Shown here one piece after another: positions 24,939 through 34,190 of a DNA stretch of 64,000 bases. The notes below the pieces were generated by a model. It was given only the letters and a program-made list of their open reading frames with translations, ran no database searches and was not told where the DNA came from. This DNA comes from Candidatus Thiodiazotropha sp. (GTDB lineage: Bacteria > Pseudomonadota > Gammaproteobacteria > Chromatiales > Chromatiaceae). Every line of letters begins with the position of its first letter. Position 1 is the first letter of the stretch. Both the position numbers and the translations under genes were made by a program. The stretch lies in the NCBI GenBank assembly GCA_023838465.1, contig JAIVEQ010000001.1, positions 62,001 through 126,000 of the forward strand, written 5' to 3'.

Positions 24939-27900
24939 ATGTTGCGTCTTAGCCCAACAATAAAGATATCCATAGGGTTAGTAATGCTGACTTTAAGCAT
25001 TCTCCTGGTTGGACGTTTGATTGGGTTCGTACCTGATGAAAATAAGACAGCACTCGATGCAAGAAAGAAATTTTGTGAATCTCTGGCCGTACAGGTTTCA
25101 TCAGCGGCAACCAACAATGATCTGGAGATAGTCCGTACGACACTTGAGACAGTTGTTGCTAGAAATGACGATGTATTTTCTGCAGCGTTACATAATGACA
25201 GAGGATCTTCATTGGTTGCCGGTGATCATGAGGAGCATTGGGTTGATGTCCCGCTGGATAAATCCACATCCACACATGTGCGTGTACCGATCATGGCCAA
25301 CAACAATCGGTGGGGAACACTGGAAATTGCATTCAAGCCACTCAATAAAGACGGCGGTTTGTCGTTTGGCAAGCTTGGCAGTCTGTTATTGTTTGTCGCT
25401 TTCATGGGATTTATCCTTTACTTGATATTCATCAAGCGGACACTGCGGGAGCTTGATCCGAAAGCGGTCATTCCAGAACGTGTACGTTCCGCCTTCAATG
25501 CCCTTTCAGAGGGACTGATTATCATGGACGAGAAGGACCAGATTATTCTGGCAAATGATTCATTCACTGAAAAGATCGATATTGATGCAGATGCATTGAT
25601 TGGTTTACGTGCAGATGAATTGGCATGGAAGAAAAGGGAGGGGGGTCTCAAGGCCGATGTCTATCCCTGGCATAGCAGTATGCAAAACATGGAACGGAAA
25701 ACCGGCATTCCTATGCGCTTGGAGTTGAAGAACAAGATTGAACGAACATTTTCAGTCAATACAGCGCCCATCTTTGATGGCAAGGGTCATCCACGTGGTG
25801 TATTGGCGACGTTTGATGATATGACGGACTTGGAGAAAAAACATAGGGAACTACAATCAACACTCGAAAAATTGCGTAGTTCAGAGAAGGCCCTACGCGA
25901 TAAAACGGTTGAACTTGAGTTGCTTGCTACTCGGGATCCTTTGACTGGTTGTTTCAATCGTCGTGCTTTCTTTCAAAAATACGATACTATATTTGAATCG
26001 ACAAGAAAGGAAGGAGGTGGTTTGGTCTTTATGATGATCGATATCGATCATTTTAAAGCGATTAATGACCAGTATGGCCACTCAAATGGTGACAAGGTCA
26101 TTAAGTTTGTTGCTGAAACCCTGATTGTTAACTCCAGGCCGGAAGATGTGGTTTGTCGTTATGGAGGTGAAGAGTTTTCACTGGTGATGCCTCATGCAGA
26201 CCAGGAACAAGCCATGGTCGTTGCTGAACGGTTACGTATGGAGATTCAACAGAAAGGCCATGATCTGTTTACTGATAAAAGGACAGTAACTGCAAGCTTC
26301 GGTATGGCGGAGTTTACGGAAGATATTGATGACCCGATGCTCCTTATTAATAATGCAGATGAAGCGCTCTATCTGGCTAAGGAGCAGGGTCGAAATCGTG
26401 TGATCACCTGGGACGCCGAGTTGACTGAGCAGGAGCGAGCAATAGCAAGAGAGAACAGTGAAAACAAAAAGGTTGAATTAGAACCGGAGGATGAGGATGC
26501 AGGTAAAGTACTTAAGAGTGAGATTCATCGACTGGAGGATGCAGTAAGGAACCTGGAATCCGAACTGGAATACAGTCGTGAAGAGATCAAACGTCGTGAA
26601 GGAAAAGATGAGCTGACCGGACTGCCTAATAAATTCATATTCAGCGATCGTATTCTACAGGTCCTTGCCCGATGTAAACGGTATCATAAATCGGCAGCGC
26701 TGGTTTCAATTGACATTGACGACTTTAGTAGTATCAACGAAGCATTTGGTTTCACTATTGGCGATCAAATTCTCAAGATAATTTCAGGTCGATTGGTGGA
26801 TTCGTTGAGAATTACAGACACCGTTGCGGTTATCGATGAACAGGATGATAAAGAGTCTTCCACAATTTCTCGAGTCAATAATGATGAGTTCGCGCTGATA
26901 TTGACTGACGTACAAGACATTGAGTCAGTTACATGGGCAGTGCGGAGAATATTGAACAATCTAAAGTTACCCATTGAAATCAACGATCAGGAACTGTTCG
27001 TGTCGTTCAGTGTTGGTATAGCCCTCTATCCTCACGACGATGAAGTGCCGGCAGGGTTATTGCAAAAGGCCAGCTCAGCCCGTTATGCTGCCAAACGGCT
27101 ACAGGGCGGCAATAACATTCACTTCTTCTCAAATGAGATCAATCGTGATGCCTATCGTAAAGTATGGCTTGAAAGTCAGCTGCATAAGGCAATAGTGCGT
27201 TCTAATTTTGAACTGGTCTACCAGCCAAAAGTAGACGTAAAGAGCGGACGTATAATCTGTATGGAGGCACTGGCTCGCTGGCCTCATGCGAAGGTTGGTT
27301 TGATTCCGCCGGTAGAATTTATTCCAGTAGCTGAGCACACTGGGTTAATTCACAAGTTGGGTATTTGGGTATTGAGGCAGGCGTGCCAGGATTTAAAAAA
27401 GTGGCACGATCAGGGTTACAAAGAGCTACGTGTCGCTGTCAATCTATCTGCAGTGCAGTTTCGCAAGAAGAGCCTGACGGAGAAGGTGCTTGATAGCTGT
27501 AAAAAAATAGATATCGATCCCTCTTTTATTGAGCTAGAGATTACAGAAAGCGCATTGGTGGAAAACTTTGAACGGACTCAACCCGTCATGCAGCAGATGA
27601 GTGAGGCAGGGATACACTTTACACTGGATGATTTTGGTAAAGGGTTCTCCTCTCTCAGCTACCTTAGAAAGCTTCCTATTGACAGTATAAAGATTGATCA
27701 CTCATTTATTGAGGATACACTGCCTAGTGAGCATGACCAAACGATCATTAACGGCATCATTTCGCTGGCAAAGAGCTTGCGTTTGAAGGTAACGGCTGAG
27801 GGTGTTGAGACTGAAAGTCAGAAAATGGTGCTGGCCAATCTTGACTGTGATGAAATCCAGGGTACCTTCTTTAGTGAACCGGTGTCCGCAGATGAAGCAT

Positions 27901-27941
27901 CAGCCATGCTTGCGACTTATAATACTATCTCTGAGGACTAG
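24939..27941 (+). CDS. Membrane PAS-GGDEF-GGDEF-EAL c-di-GMP protein
   Basis: The 1,000-residue protein has two transmembrane helices (about 8-28 and 146-166) flanking a periplasmic sensor region, then a PAS domain (about 185-300), GGDEF, GGDEF and EAL domains. The first GGDEF has the intact motif GGEEF (about 409-413) with an inhibitory-site RxxD (RPED) five residues before it, so it should make c-di-GMP. The second has NNDEF (about 646) and is probably inactive. The EAL domain (about 735-990) keeps EAL, NLSAVQF, LEITES, DDFGKGFSS and AEGVET, so it may degrade c-di-GMP. It begins 2 bases after the giant surface-protein gene, implying that adhesin production or release is tied to c-di-GMP. 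The insertion upstream may reduce its expression by polarity. Confidence 0.9.
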   Translation: MLRLSPTIKISIGLVMLTLSILLVGRLIGFVPDENKTALDARKKFCESLAVQVSSAATNNDLEIVRTTLETVVARNDDVFSAALHNDRGSSLVAGDHEEHWVDVPLDKSTSTHVRVPIMANNNRWGTLEIAFKPLNKDGGLSFGKLGSLLLFVAFMGFILYLIFIKRTLRELDPKAVIPERVRSAFNALSEGLIIMDEKDQIILANDSFTEKIDIDADALIGLRADELAWKKREGGLKADVYPWHSSMQNMERKTGIPMRLELKNKIERTFSVNTAPIFDGKGHPRGVLATFDDMTDLEKKHRELQSTLEKLRSSEKALRDKTVELELLATRDPLTGCFNRRAFFQKYDTIFESTRKEGGGLVFMMIDIDHFKAINDQYGHSNGDKVIKFVAETLIVNSRPEDVVCRYGGEEFSLVMPHADQEQAMVVAERLRMEIQQKGHDLFTDKRTVTASFGMAEFTEDIDDPMLLINNADEALYLAKEQGRNRVITWDAELTEQERAIARENSENKKVELEPEDEDAGKVLKSEIHRLEDAVRNLESELEYSREEIKRREGKDELTGLPNKFIFSDRILQVLARCKRYHKSAALVSIDIDDFSSINEAFGFTIGDQILKIISGRLVDSLRITDTVAVIDEQDDKESSTISRVNNDEFALILTDVQDIESVTWAVRRILNNLKLPIEINDQELFVSFSVGIALYPHDDEVPAGLLQKASSARYAAKRLQGGNNIHFFSNEINRDAYRKVWLESQLHKAIVRSNFELVYQPKVDVKSGRIICMEALARWPHAKVGLIPPVEFIPVAEHTGLIHKLGIWVLRQACQDLKKWHDQGYKELRVAVNLSAVQFRKKSLTEKVLDSCKKIDIDPSFIELEITESALVENFERTQPVMQQMSEAGIHFTLDDFGKGFSSLSYLRKLPIDSIKIDHSFIEDTLPSEHDQTIINGIISLAKSLRLKVTAEGVETESQKMVLANLDCDEIQGTFFSEPVSADEASAMLATYNTISED

Positions 27942-27964
27942 CACATCGCAAATTGAAGACGTTG

Positions 27965-27982
27965 GGTGTGGTCTGCCGCACC
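27965..27982. repeat. Intergenic GGTGY...GCACC palindrome, copy 3
   Basis: GGTGTGGTCTGCCGCACC, an 18-base imperfect palindrome of the family at 2146 and 6370, 23 bases after the stop of the GGDEF/EAL gene. Confidence 0.5.
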
Positions 27983-28129
27983 ATGCCAGCCCCTGTTCAG
28001 TACTACTGTGCCTAACCCTAACTTGGTGCTTCTCCAAACGATATTTGATTTTTTAAACACATTGATGGCGACTGCTTTTTTTATTAACAACTTGCGGAAG
28101 TGTGGCTGTATGGCCAGGCTCTTTATCTG

Positions 28130-28156
28130 ATCCTCCTCCCAACAAGGGAAGAGGAT
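28130..28156. terminator. Terminator-like hairpin between convergent genes
   Basis: ATCCTC-c-TCCC, loop AACAA, GGGA-a-GAGGAT: ten paired bases with one mismatch. There is no long T-run on either side, so the terminator role is inferred from position between the convergent EAL and serine hydrolase genes. Confidence 0.5.
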
Positions 28157-28253
28157 TCAGGTAGAGGCGTAACGCAATTCAGCCCTACTGGATAACTATT
28201 TGATGAAGGTGACATCATTCACGTTTCAGACAATACGACACAATTCAGATCGC

Positions 28254-29417
28254 CTAATCATTCTGCAAATCTTCGAGTAACGTAAATATCGCCATCAACA
28301 ATTCCTGATAAAGTACATCGTAGTCTCCGAAGCTACCACTTGCACATAACACGATCACCGTATCCTTGCCTTCCACATAGAGCATGTTAGCCTGGTAACC
28401 TGGATCCTTGCCGCTATGGGTGTAGATCACATCACTGTTTTGTGGAATGGGGTTGATATTAATACCGAGACCATAAGTCGAGGAAGGATTACCGAGCTTT
28501 GAAGCTTGCAGCATCTCCTCTCTCATTTGATCGGTCACAACCAGATCGCTTTTTAATAGACCGAGCAGAAAGTTTGCAAGATCCTCAGCATTTGTCTGTA
28601 TACCGGCGTCAGCCAGGCCATAATGGTTGTACCAGGGGTAGACATCGAATTTCTCCCCATCATCGTTGTAGTAGCCGTGCACCAATCCAGGTATTCCTAT
28701 CGCTTCATCACCATGTAAAGTATGTGTCAGTCCAAGCGGTTCGATCACCCGATTGCGAATAGCGGCCTGGACGTTGTCTCCTGTAACCACCTCAACAATC
28801 ATCGCAGCAAGAACATAGTTGGTGTTCGAATAGCTATAGTCAGTACCGGGTTTGAAGTGGAGGGGTTTATCGAGGAAAAAGGGGAGTACATCTGCCTGTT
28901 TCCACTGACGCTCTGGCCCCGAATTGAGAAATACATTATCCCATTCGTCACCATCATTCTGAAAGTCATACAGGCCGGTGGTATGGTTGAGCAACATCCG
29001 GACACTCATTTGGTTGCTCGACGGAATACGGCTGGTGATCGAGTCGGGCAGCCAAACTTTGATCGGATCATCTAAATCCAACAGCCCATCAGCAGCCATC
29101 TGCACCAGTGTGGCAGCAAGAAATGTCTTACCTATGCTGGCGACATAGAACCGATTGTTCAAGGTGACCGGCTCACCTGATTCAAGATCGGATGAGCCGG
29201 CAACACCGGAGTAGTCGATATTTCGCCCTAAAATTCTGACCGAAACAGCGGGCAATCCCCGCTCCACGGCATCATCCAATGCGGCCTGAAATTGTTCATT
29301 GGGAGTGGCTTTTGTTGTGTTTGTAGCATTACATCCGGTTAATAAGGAAATGGCGAGAGTGGCGGCAACCAGGGGTTGTCCTAGGGCCGCTGACCAAAAT
29401 CGTTTACTTTGCATCAT
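28254..29417 (-). CDS. Beta-lactamase-family serine hydrolase, lipoprotein
   Basis: The 387-residue protein starts with a lipoprotein signal (LLTGC, Cys at about 29). The penicillin-binding/class C beta-lactamase fold shows its motifs in order: SIGK (SxxK, about residue 94), YSNTNY (YxN, about 196), and HSGKDPG near the C-terminus in place of KTG. Such proteins hydrolyse D-amino-acid peptides or esters; true beta-lactam resistance is not implied. The HSG triad is typical of esterase or D-aminopeptidase-like members. A membrane AraC-type regulator is encoded just upstream on the same strand, with 138 bases between. Confidence 0.85.
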   Translation of the reverse strand: MMQSKRFWSAALGQPLVAATLAISLLTGCNATNTTKATPNEQFQAALDDAVERGLPAVSVRILGRNIDYSGVAGSSDLESGEPVTLNNRFYVASIGKTFLAATLVQMAADGLLDLDDPIKVWLPDSITSRIPSSNQMSVRMLLNHTTGLYDFQNDGDEWDNVFLNSGPERQWKQADVLPFFLDKPLHFKPGTDYSYSNTNYVLAAMIVEVVTGDNVQAAIRNRVIEPLGLTHTLHGDEAIGIPGLVHGYYNDDGEKFDVYPWYNHYGLADAGIQTNAEDLANFLLGLLKSDLVVTDQMREEMLQASKLGNPSSTYGLGININPIPQNSDVIYTHSGKDPGYQANMLYVEGKDTVIVLCASGSFGDYDVLYQELLMAIFTLLEDLQND

Positions 29418-29555
29418 CTTCTATTCTCCTGTGGAGTTCATTGAACTGTATTGGGAACAGCCTGCGCTGTTGAGGAGAATATTGACTGCAATGGCGATTG
29501 AAATCGTCCTTCCGTGTAAGGTTGGACGTTTTTATTAACAATTGAAATCAATAAG

Positions 29556-30785
29556 TTAAGAGATGCTGCTTTGTGAAGAACTGGATTTGCGGAACTGACT
29601 GGGTGTTTGCCCTGTTTGCCGTTTGAATGCTGTATAAAAAGCGGATTTGGAATTGAATCCTGCATTCAAGGCGATGGATAGGATATTGGTGTCACCCTGG
29701 GATGGGTTAATCAGGGATTGCTTCGCTTCGTTGATGCGATAGCTATTGATGAAATCGAAGAAGTTTTGACCGGCCTGTTCATTAATGACCTGGGACAGAT
29801 AGTTGGATGAGATAGCCAATTGCTCTGCTAGTTGGGCAAGGGTCAGTTTGCTGTCGAGATGGGATTTCTCCCTGTCCATATGTGCCTGAAGCTCTTTGTA
29901 GAGGAGTATGCTCGTCTCATTGTCGAGGGCGGATCGCTGATACTTTTTTGTTTGAACAGTATCTGGGTTTTCCATTGTTTCATGGGATGTAGGTTCAACA
30001 GGTTCTGTTTTATCGGGGGCTTCATTTGGGCGATAGGAAAAGATTGCCGGTTGACGTAAACCCAAGTAACCCATGCTATAGATAACGACCACTATCATCA
30101 GATAGTGGTAACTGATGAGCTGTTCTGAAAAGGCGAACAGGTCGGTTAGGAACAGGTCCGCTATATAGAGGAGATAGAGCACTACCAGGGCGATCAGCAG
30201 GTTGCGAAGCCAGGTGAGGCTGATACGTTCCAACGAGGAGAAATGGTCTTGAATGAGGCGTTGATGACGGAATAACCTACGTATCGAGACGACTAGATAG
30301 ATTGCCATTTGGATGATGGAGAGTAAGCCTACAGAAATAGTAGCGGCCTCTGCCCACAACAATTCCTGACGTGGATCACCGCCCTCCTGAAAGAAGAGGT
30401 TGAGAAGCTGATTACTATCAAGTTTAAAGAGTGGGAAAAGCAGTAAAAAGCCAACCGCAAATGGCAGAAAATGGAGCCACTGCTTAGCACCGAACCTGAA
30501 TCCTTCCCTGGTAGTAAGCGAACAGACATAGAGGTAAGTGAGCGGACCAAACAGGAAATCGATATTGATATCGATAATTACAAGCCGTAAATAGGCGGTT
30601 ATATGATGAGACTGCTCTAAAAACTCCAGTCCCAGATCGATCGAAAAGAGCAGTGTCAGCAGTGCAAGCAAACGATGGCTGGTTGGATTGCCGCCCTTGG
30701 CGTTGATTAGCGCTAAGGCTAGAAAGAGGCCATGAGCCGCACCCAGCAACAAAATGGTGGAATAGAGGTCAACCGTAGCTTCCAT
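29556..30785 (-). CDS. Membrane-anchored AraC-family regulator
   Basis: The 409-residue protein has about seven hydrophobic helices in the first 240 residues and an AraC-type double helix-turn-helix at the C-terminus (about 300-400; LTLAQLAEQLAISSNYLSQV and IALNAGFNSKSAFYTAFKRQ). This arrangement of membrane sensor plus AraC output occurs in gammaproteobacteria and Bacteroidetes. It probably controls the serine hydrolase gene next to it, by position only. No ligand can be inferred. Confidence 0.85.
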   Translation of the reverse strand: MEATVDLYSTILLLGAAHGLFLALALINAKGGNPTSHRLLALLTLLFSIDLGLEFLEQSHHITAYLRLVIIDINIDFLFGPLTYLYVCSLTTREGFRFGAKQWLHFLPFAVGFLLLFPLFKLDSNQLLNLFFQEGGDPRQELLWAEAATISVGLLSIIQMAIYLVVSIRRLFRHQRLIQDHFSSLERISLTWLRNLLIALVVLYLLYIADLFLTDLFAFSEQLISYHYLMIVVVIYSMGYLGLRQPAIFSYRPNEAPDKTEPVEPTSHETMENPDTVQTKKYQRSALDNETSILLYKELQAHMDREKSHLDSKLTLAQLAEQLAISSNYLSQVINEQAGQNFFDFINSYRINEAKQSLINPSQGDTNILSIALNAGFNSKSAFYTAFKRQTGQTPSQFRKSSSSQSSIS

Positions 30786-30822
30786 GGAGTATCCATTTTT
30801 ATTTGATCTCTTGTGGAATATA

Positions 30823-30918
30823 TCATCTACCGGAAAGCGTGGCCGAAACCCATAACATGATCAGCAGCAAAACAACGATACCCACGCTGTTTGCAATGAA
30901 TAGCCAGAATTTGTCCAT
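30823..30918 (-). CDS. Possible 31-residue single-span membrane peptide
   Basis: A minus-strand ATG at 30918 gives MDKFWLFIANSVGIVVLLLI followed by MLWVSATLSGR and a TGA stop. It is one hydrophobic helix with a charged start and end, and AAAGG lies about 10 bases upstream. It sits immediately upstream of the AraC gene on the same strand. The function is unknown; the translation-like composition is the only support. Confidence 0.4.
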   Translation of the reverse strand: MDKFWLFIANSVGIVVLLLIMLWVSATLSGR

Positions 30919-31027
30919 CTGAATGCCTTTGAGATCTTATTGGTGTTGAGATGATTCTGCTGTGTATCCCATGACCTGTCGTCCAGACCTGTAAGTCTGG
31001 ACAGATTCATGTCTGGTAAGTAGGTGG

Positions 31028-31045
31028 GGTGTGGTCTGCTGTACC
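31028..31045. repeat. Intergenic GGTGY palindrome, copy 4 (degenerate)
   Basis: GGTGTGGTCTGCTGTACC, nearly the same as the copy at 27965 with two changes that weaken the palindrome. Confidence 0.45.
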
Positions 31046-31066
31046 GAGGATCATTTTACGCTGTTT

Positions 31067-31084
31067 GGTGCGGCGGGCTGCACC
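31067..31084. repeat. Intergenic GGTGC...GCACC palindrome, copy 5
   Basis: GGTGCGGCGGGCTGCACC followed by CTAC, closely matching the copy at 2146 including the flanking CTAC. It lies 22 bases after copy 4 in the same intergenic region, like a paired REP arrangement. Confidence 0.5.
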
Positions 31085-31189
31085 CTACTGCGCTGATGTA
31101 TTTTCCGGAAATTTTGTGAGCCTTGGGTGGGTGCGCATAAAATAGCCTGAGCAGGTATAGTATTGCTCCACTTCTACAGCTTCAGTTGA

Positions 31190-32272
31190 GTGTCCGCAGT
31201 GCGAGGAAATTATCCTAAGCTACTTTTTCTCATTGTATTGATGACCCTGAGTGGGTGTGATCGTAACCCCAGCGATCATCAACAGACCCTGTTGGTTTTT
31301 GGCACCCTGCTCGATATCAAGGCCTACACAGATAACCCGACAGAGTTTGACAGTGCTGTTCGCAGCCTCGACCTGACCTTTCAGGAGATGCATCGTGAAT
31401 GGCATGCCTGGAAGGGGGATGGCGAGCTTGTCAGGCTCAACCGGGCCATTGCGGATGGACGTCCTTTAGAGGTCTCACCGGATCTTGCCGGATTGCTGCG
31501 CCAAGCCAAACATTATTCTGACAAGAGTGATCAGCTATTCAATCCTGCCATAGGTCAGCTGATCGGATTATGGGGCTTTCACAGTGATGAACCACCCGGC
31601 GGGCCCCCACCCGATCCGACGATAATCAAGTCACTTCTGGAGGGCGCCCCCTCAATGGATGATCTGCACTTTAAGGGGGATTGGGTCTCTTCTGTTAACG
31701 CGACTGTGTCAATCGACCTGGGCGCTTTCGCTAAAGGTTATGCCTTGAACCTGGCAATAGAACAGTTGAAGCGTTTCGGTATCGGTCATGCCATTGTCAA
31801 TGCGGGAGGTGATCTATGCGCTTCCGGTCAACATGGTGATCGTCCATGGAAAATCGGTATCCGGCATCCCTTGGGTGAGGGTGTTATTGCCTCGGTTGAA
31901 GTCTCTGACGGTGAGTGCGTGCTTACTTCAGGTAACTATGAGCGCTATCGGGAATACCAGGGTATTCGTTACGCCCATATTTTAGATCCACGCAGTGGCT
32001 ACCCGGTGGAGCATGTTGCTTCCGCAACGGTGATTAGCCAGGAGGGCGGTCTGGCCGATGCAGCGGCAACGGCCTTGAGCGTAGCGGGTCCGAAACGGTG
32101 GCAGGATATTGCTGTTCAGCTAGGCGTATCTGAAGTCATGCTGGTGGATGAGAATGGCGATGTCTATCTCACGCCAAAGATGCAGTCCCGCATCAAATTT
32201 CAGCAGAAAATAGATAAAGTAGTTGTCTCACCCCAACTAAAAACTCAAAACCAAGCGCTCAAAGCTCGTTAG
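31190..32272 (+). CDS. apbE: ApbE, FAD:protein FMN transferase (lipoprotein)
   Basis: The 360-residue protein starts at a GTG, has a lipoprotein signal (LSGC) and shows the ApbE fold motifs: DLGAFAKGYALN, IVNAGGDL, TSGNYERY, HILDPRSGYPV and LADAAATALSV. ApbE attaches FMN covalently to periplasmic-side subunits such as Nqr or Rnf proteins. It stands alone on the plus strand and overlaps the convergent bioA by four bases at its end. The start is not certain because no strong ribosome binding site precedes it. The C-terminal 30 residues are polar and probably not conserved. Confidence 0.9.
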   Translation: MSAVRGNYPKLLFLIVLMTLSGCDRNPSDHQQTLLVFGTLLDIKAYTDNPTEFDSAVRSLDLTFQEMHREWHAWKGDGELVRLNRAIADGRPLEVSPDLAGLLRQAKHYSDKSDQLFNPAIGQLIGLWGFHSDEPPGGPPPDPTIIKSLLEGAPSMDDLHFKGDWVSSVNATVSIDLGAFAKGYALNLAIEQLKRFGIGHAIVNAGGDLCASGQHGDRPWKIGIRHPLGEGVIASVEVSDGECVLTSGNYERYREYQGIRYAHILDPRSGYPVEHVASATVISQEGGLADAAATALSVAGPKRWQDIAVQLGVSEVMLVDENGDVYLTPKMQSRIKFQQKIDKVVVSPQLKTQNQALKAR

Positions 32273-33558
32273 ATCGGACATTTCTCCACAACCCGGACCA
32301 CGGCTGAAGTCAAGGTATTAAGATCCTCTTCGCCAATGATGAACGGGGGCATCAGATAGACCAGTTTGCCGAAAGGTCGTACCCACACACCAGCATCGAC
32401 AAAATCGGGTTGGATCTGCCTCATATCCACAGGTTTTTTCATCTCCACCACACCAATGGCTCCCAGTACCCGGACCTCCTCCACCTGAGGTAACTCCCGG
32501 CAAGGTGCGAGTCCTTGTTGCAGGCTTTTTTCAATGGTTTTGATCCGTTCCTGCCATGGGGAGTTGAGAAGCAGTTGCAGGCTTGCTAATGCAGCACTGC
32601 ATGCCAGTGGATTAGCCATGAATGTGGGGCCGTGCATGAAGAGCCCTGGATTACCCTGGCTGATGGTGTTGCTGATCTCTTCAGTGGTCAATGTTGCTGC
32701 GAGACTCATGGTGCCACCGGTGAGCGATTTACCGACACACATGATGTCTGCAGTTACATCTGCGTGCTCGCAGGCAAATAGTTTGCCGGTGCGTCCAAAG
32801 CCAGTAGCGATTTCATCTAGAATCAGCAGCACGCCATATTGGTCGCAAAGTCTGCGGACCTCCTTAAGATACTCAGCCGAGTAGAAGCGCATACCCCCTG
32901 TTCCCTGGACGATGGGTTCAAGAACGACTGCTGCGATATGCTGATGGTGTTTCTTGAGTTTTTTTCTGAGCGCTTTAGCGCCATCACCTTTGCAGGGGTG
33001 GCCAAAATAGCAACTGGGTGCTTCGACAAACAGCTGTTGCTGGAGAATACCCGAGAACAGATGATGCATACCGGTGTCCGGATCACACAGGGACATGGCA
33101 CCAAAAGTATCACCGTGATAGCCCTTGCGAATGGTCAGAAAACGTTGCTTGTCTGGCTGATGTTTATCGTGCCAGTACTGGATGGCCATTTTCATGGCAA
33201 CTTCCACGGCAACTGAGCCGGAATCGGCAAAAAAGACCGACTGCAAAGGTGCAGGCGTGATTTCGATAAGTTTTTTTGCCAGTTCGGCAGCGGGTTGGTG
33301 GGTGAGGCCGCCAAACATAACGTGGGCCATGGTTTCCAACTGATGCTGTATGGCACGGGTCATTTCAGGATGGTTATAGCCATGGATGGCGCACCACCAG
33401 GAAGACATACCATCGATCAGTTCGCGGCCGTCGGCGAGCTTTAACCTCACTCCGTTGGCAGAGACGACTGGGTAAACGGGCAAGTCAGCACCGATGGCGC
33501 TGTAGGGATGCCAAACATGGTGTTTGTCGTAATCTATCCAGTCTGAATTTTCAGTCAT
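32269..33558 (-). CDS. bioA: BioA, adenosylmethionine-8-amino-7-oxononanoate aminotransferase
   Basis: The 429-residue protein makes 7,8-diaminononanoate from KAPA and S-adenosylmethionine in biotin synthesis. Visible features are the N-terminal HVWHPYSAIG, the SSWWCAIHGYNHP segment, the aspartate of DEIATGFGRTG that contacts PLP nitrogen, and the PLP lysine in CVGKSLTGG. Length matches the family (about 429). It is alone here; the other bio genes are not in the window. It is convergent with apbE with a 4-base overlap. Confidence 0.95.
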   Translation of the reverse strand: MTENSDWIDYDKHHVWHPYSAIGADLPVYPVVSANGVRLKLADGRELIDGMSSWWCAIHGYNHPEMTRAIQHQLETMAHVMFGGLTHQPAAELAKKLIEITPAPLQSVFFADSGSVAVEVAMKMAIQYWHDKHQPDKQRFLTIRKGYHGDTFGAMSLCDPDTGMHHLFSGILQQQLFVEAPSCYFGHPCKGDGAKALRKKLKKHHQHIAAVVLEPIVQGTGGMRFYSAEYLKEVRRLCDQYGVLLILDEIATGFGRTGKLFACEHADVTADIMCVGKSLTGGTMSLAATLTTEEISNTISQGNPGLFMHGPTFMANPLACSAALASLQLLLNSPWQERIKTIEKSLQQGLAPCRELPQVEEVRVLGAIGVVEMKKPVDMRQIQPDFVDAGVWVRPFGKLVYLMPPFIIGEEDLNTLTSAVVRVVEKCPI

Positions 33559-33876
33559 TAGAGCCTAGTTTGATGTCCACCCGGAAACAGATATTTATTC
33601 TGTAAAGGTCGCAGGATAACGCAATGATTGCAAAGGTAATAGATTGATTTATCTATATTCTTTTGGTTTCTGTGTGGCCATTGCGTTGTATTTATTCGAT
33701 GTTTCCGGGCAAACAATTGTTTAATCTTTTGGAATCGAAAGATTAGCAGATAATAATCGAGGATGTTGCCAAGTTTTTTTTAGTCGCTTTATGTGTTACC
33801 AATGCATGCTAAGAAAACCTAATCCATAGATTTAGGTAAAAATTGAAACTGAATTGTCTTTAGTGAGGAGAATAAT
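33559..33876. other. Intergenic stretch between divergent bioA and the CDGSH gene
   Basis: These 318 AT-rich bases should hold both divergent promoters. One inverted repeat lies near the CDGSH gene (33817-33837). A good ribosome binding site (GAGGAG) precedes the ATG at 33877. No small gene was recognised. Confidence 0.5.
33817..33837. promoter_or_regulatory. Inverted repeat, possible operator of the CDGSH gene
   Basis: ACCTAA-(9 bases)-TTAGGT, two perfect 6-bp arms, lies 39 bases before the CDGSH start. Its position and symmetry suit a dimeric regulator, but no regulator is identified and the arms are short enough to occur by chance. Confidence 0.3.
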
Positions 33877-34122
33877 ATGGATAAACCTGTGGTGGCGGCC
33901 AAACAACCCATCGGTGTCGATCTTGTTGCTGGAAAAGAGTATTTCTGGTGCGCCTGTGGACGATCGGCCAACCAGCCGTTCTGTGATGGTTCTCATCGGG
34001 GAACAGGGATCGAACCCCAGGGGTTTAAGGCGGAGAAGAGCGGTGAAGCCTGGCTCTGTCGTTGTAAACAGACTAAAACCCCCCCTTATTGTGATGGAAC
34101 CCATAAGCAGGTTGAGGATTAA
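33877..34122 (+). CDS. CDGSH iron-sulfur protein with two cluster motifs
   Basis: The 81-residue protein has two CDGSH motifs: CACGRSANQPFCDGSH and CRCKQTKTPPYCDGTH. Each matches the C-x-C-x-x-x-x-x-x-x-x-C-D-G-(S/T)-H pattern that binds one 2Fe-2S cluster through three Cys and one His. The protein is monomeric in the tandem-motif class and is thought to be a redox or cluster-transfer protein. It is a single gene with a strong ribosome binding site. Confidence 0.92.
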   Translation: MDKPVVAAKQPIGVDLVAGKEYFWCACGRSANQPFCDGSHRGTGIEPQGFKAEKSGEAWLCRCKQTKTPPYCDGTHKQVED

Positions 34123-34190
34123 GTGCCAATCGTATAGGTAGCTGTACTGGCTTTAAAAGATCGCTCAGTAACAGCGATCTCAGGATTACA

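Larger units (their letters stand above)
27942..28253. other. Intergenic stretch between convergent genes
   Basis: About 310 bases contain one dispersed palindrome (27965-27982) and a strong hairpin (28130-28156). No gene was recognised. A plus-strand frame at 27802-28056 is a shadow of the EAL gene running into non-coding DNA. Confidence 0.5.

Noticed and set aside
28254..29417. Antibiotic-resistance beta-lactamase
   Set aside because: The third motif is HSG rather than KTG and the protein is a lipoprotein of the general serine hydrolase group, so resistance is not supported.
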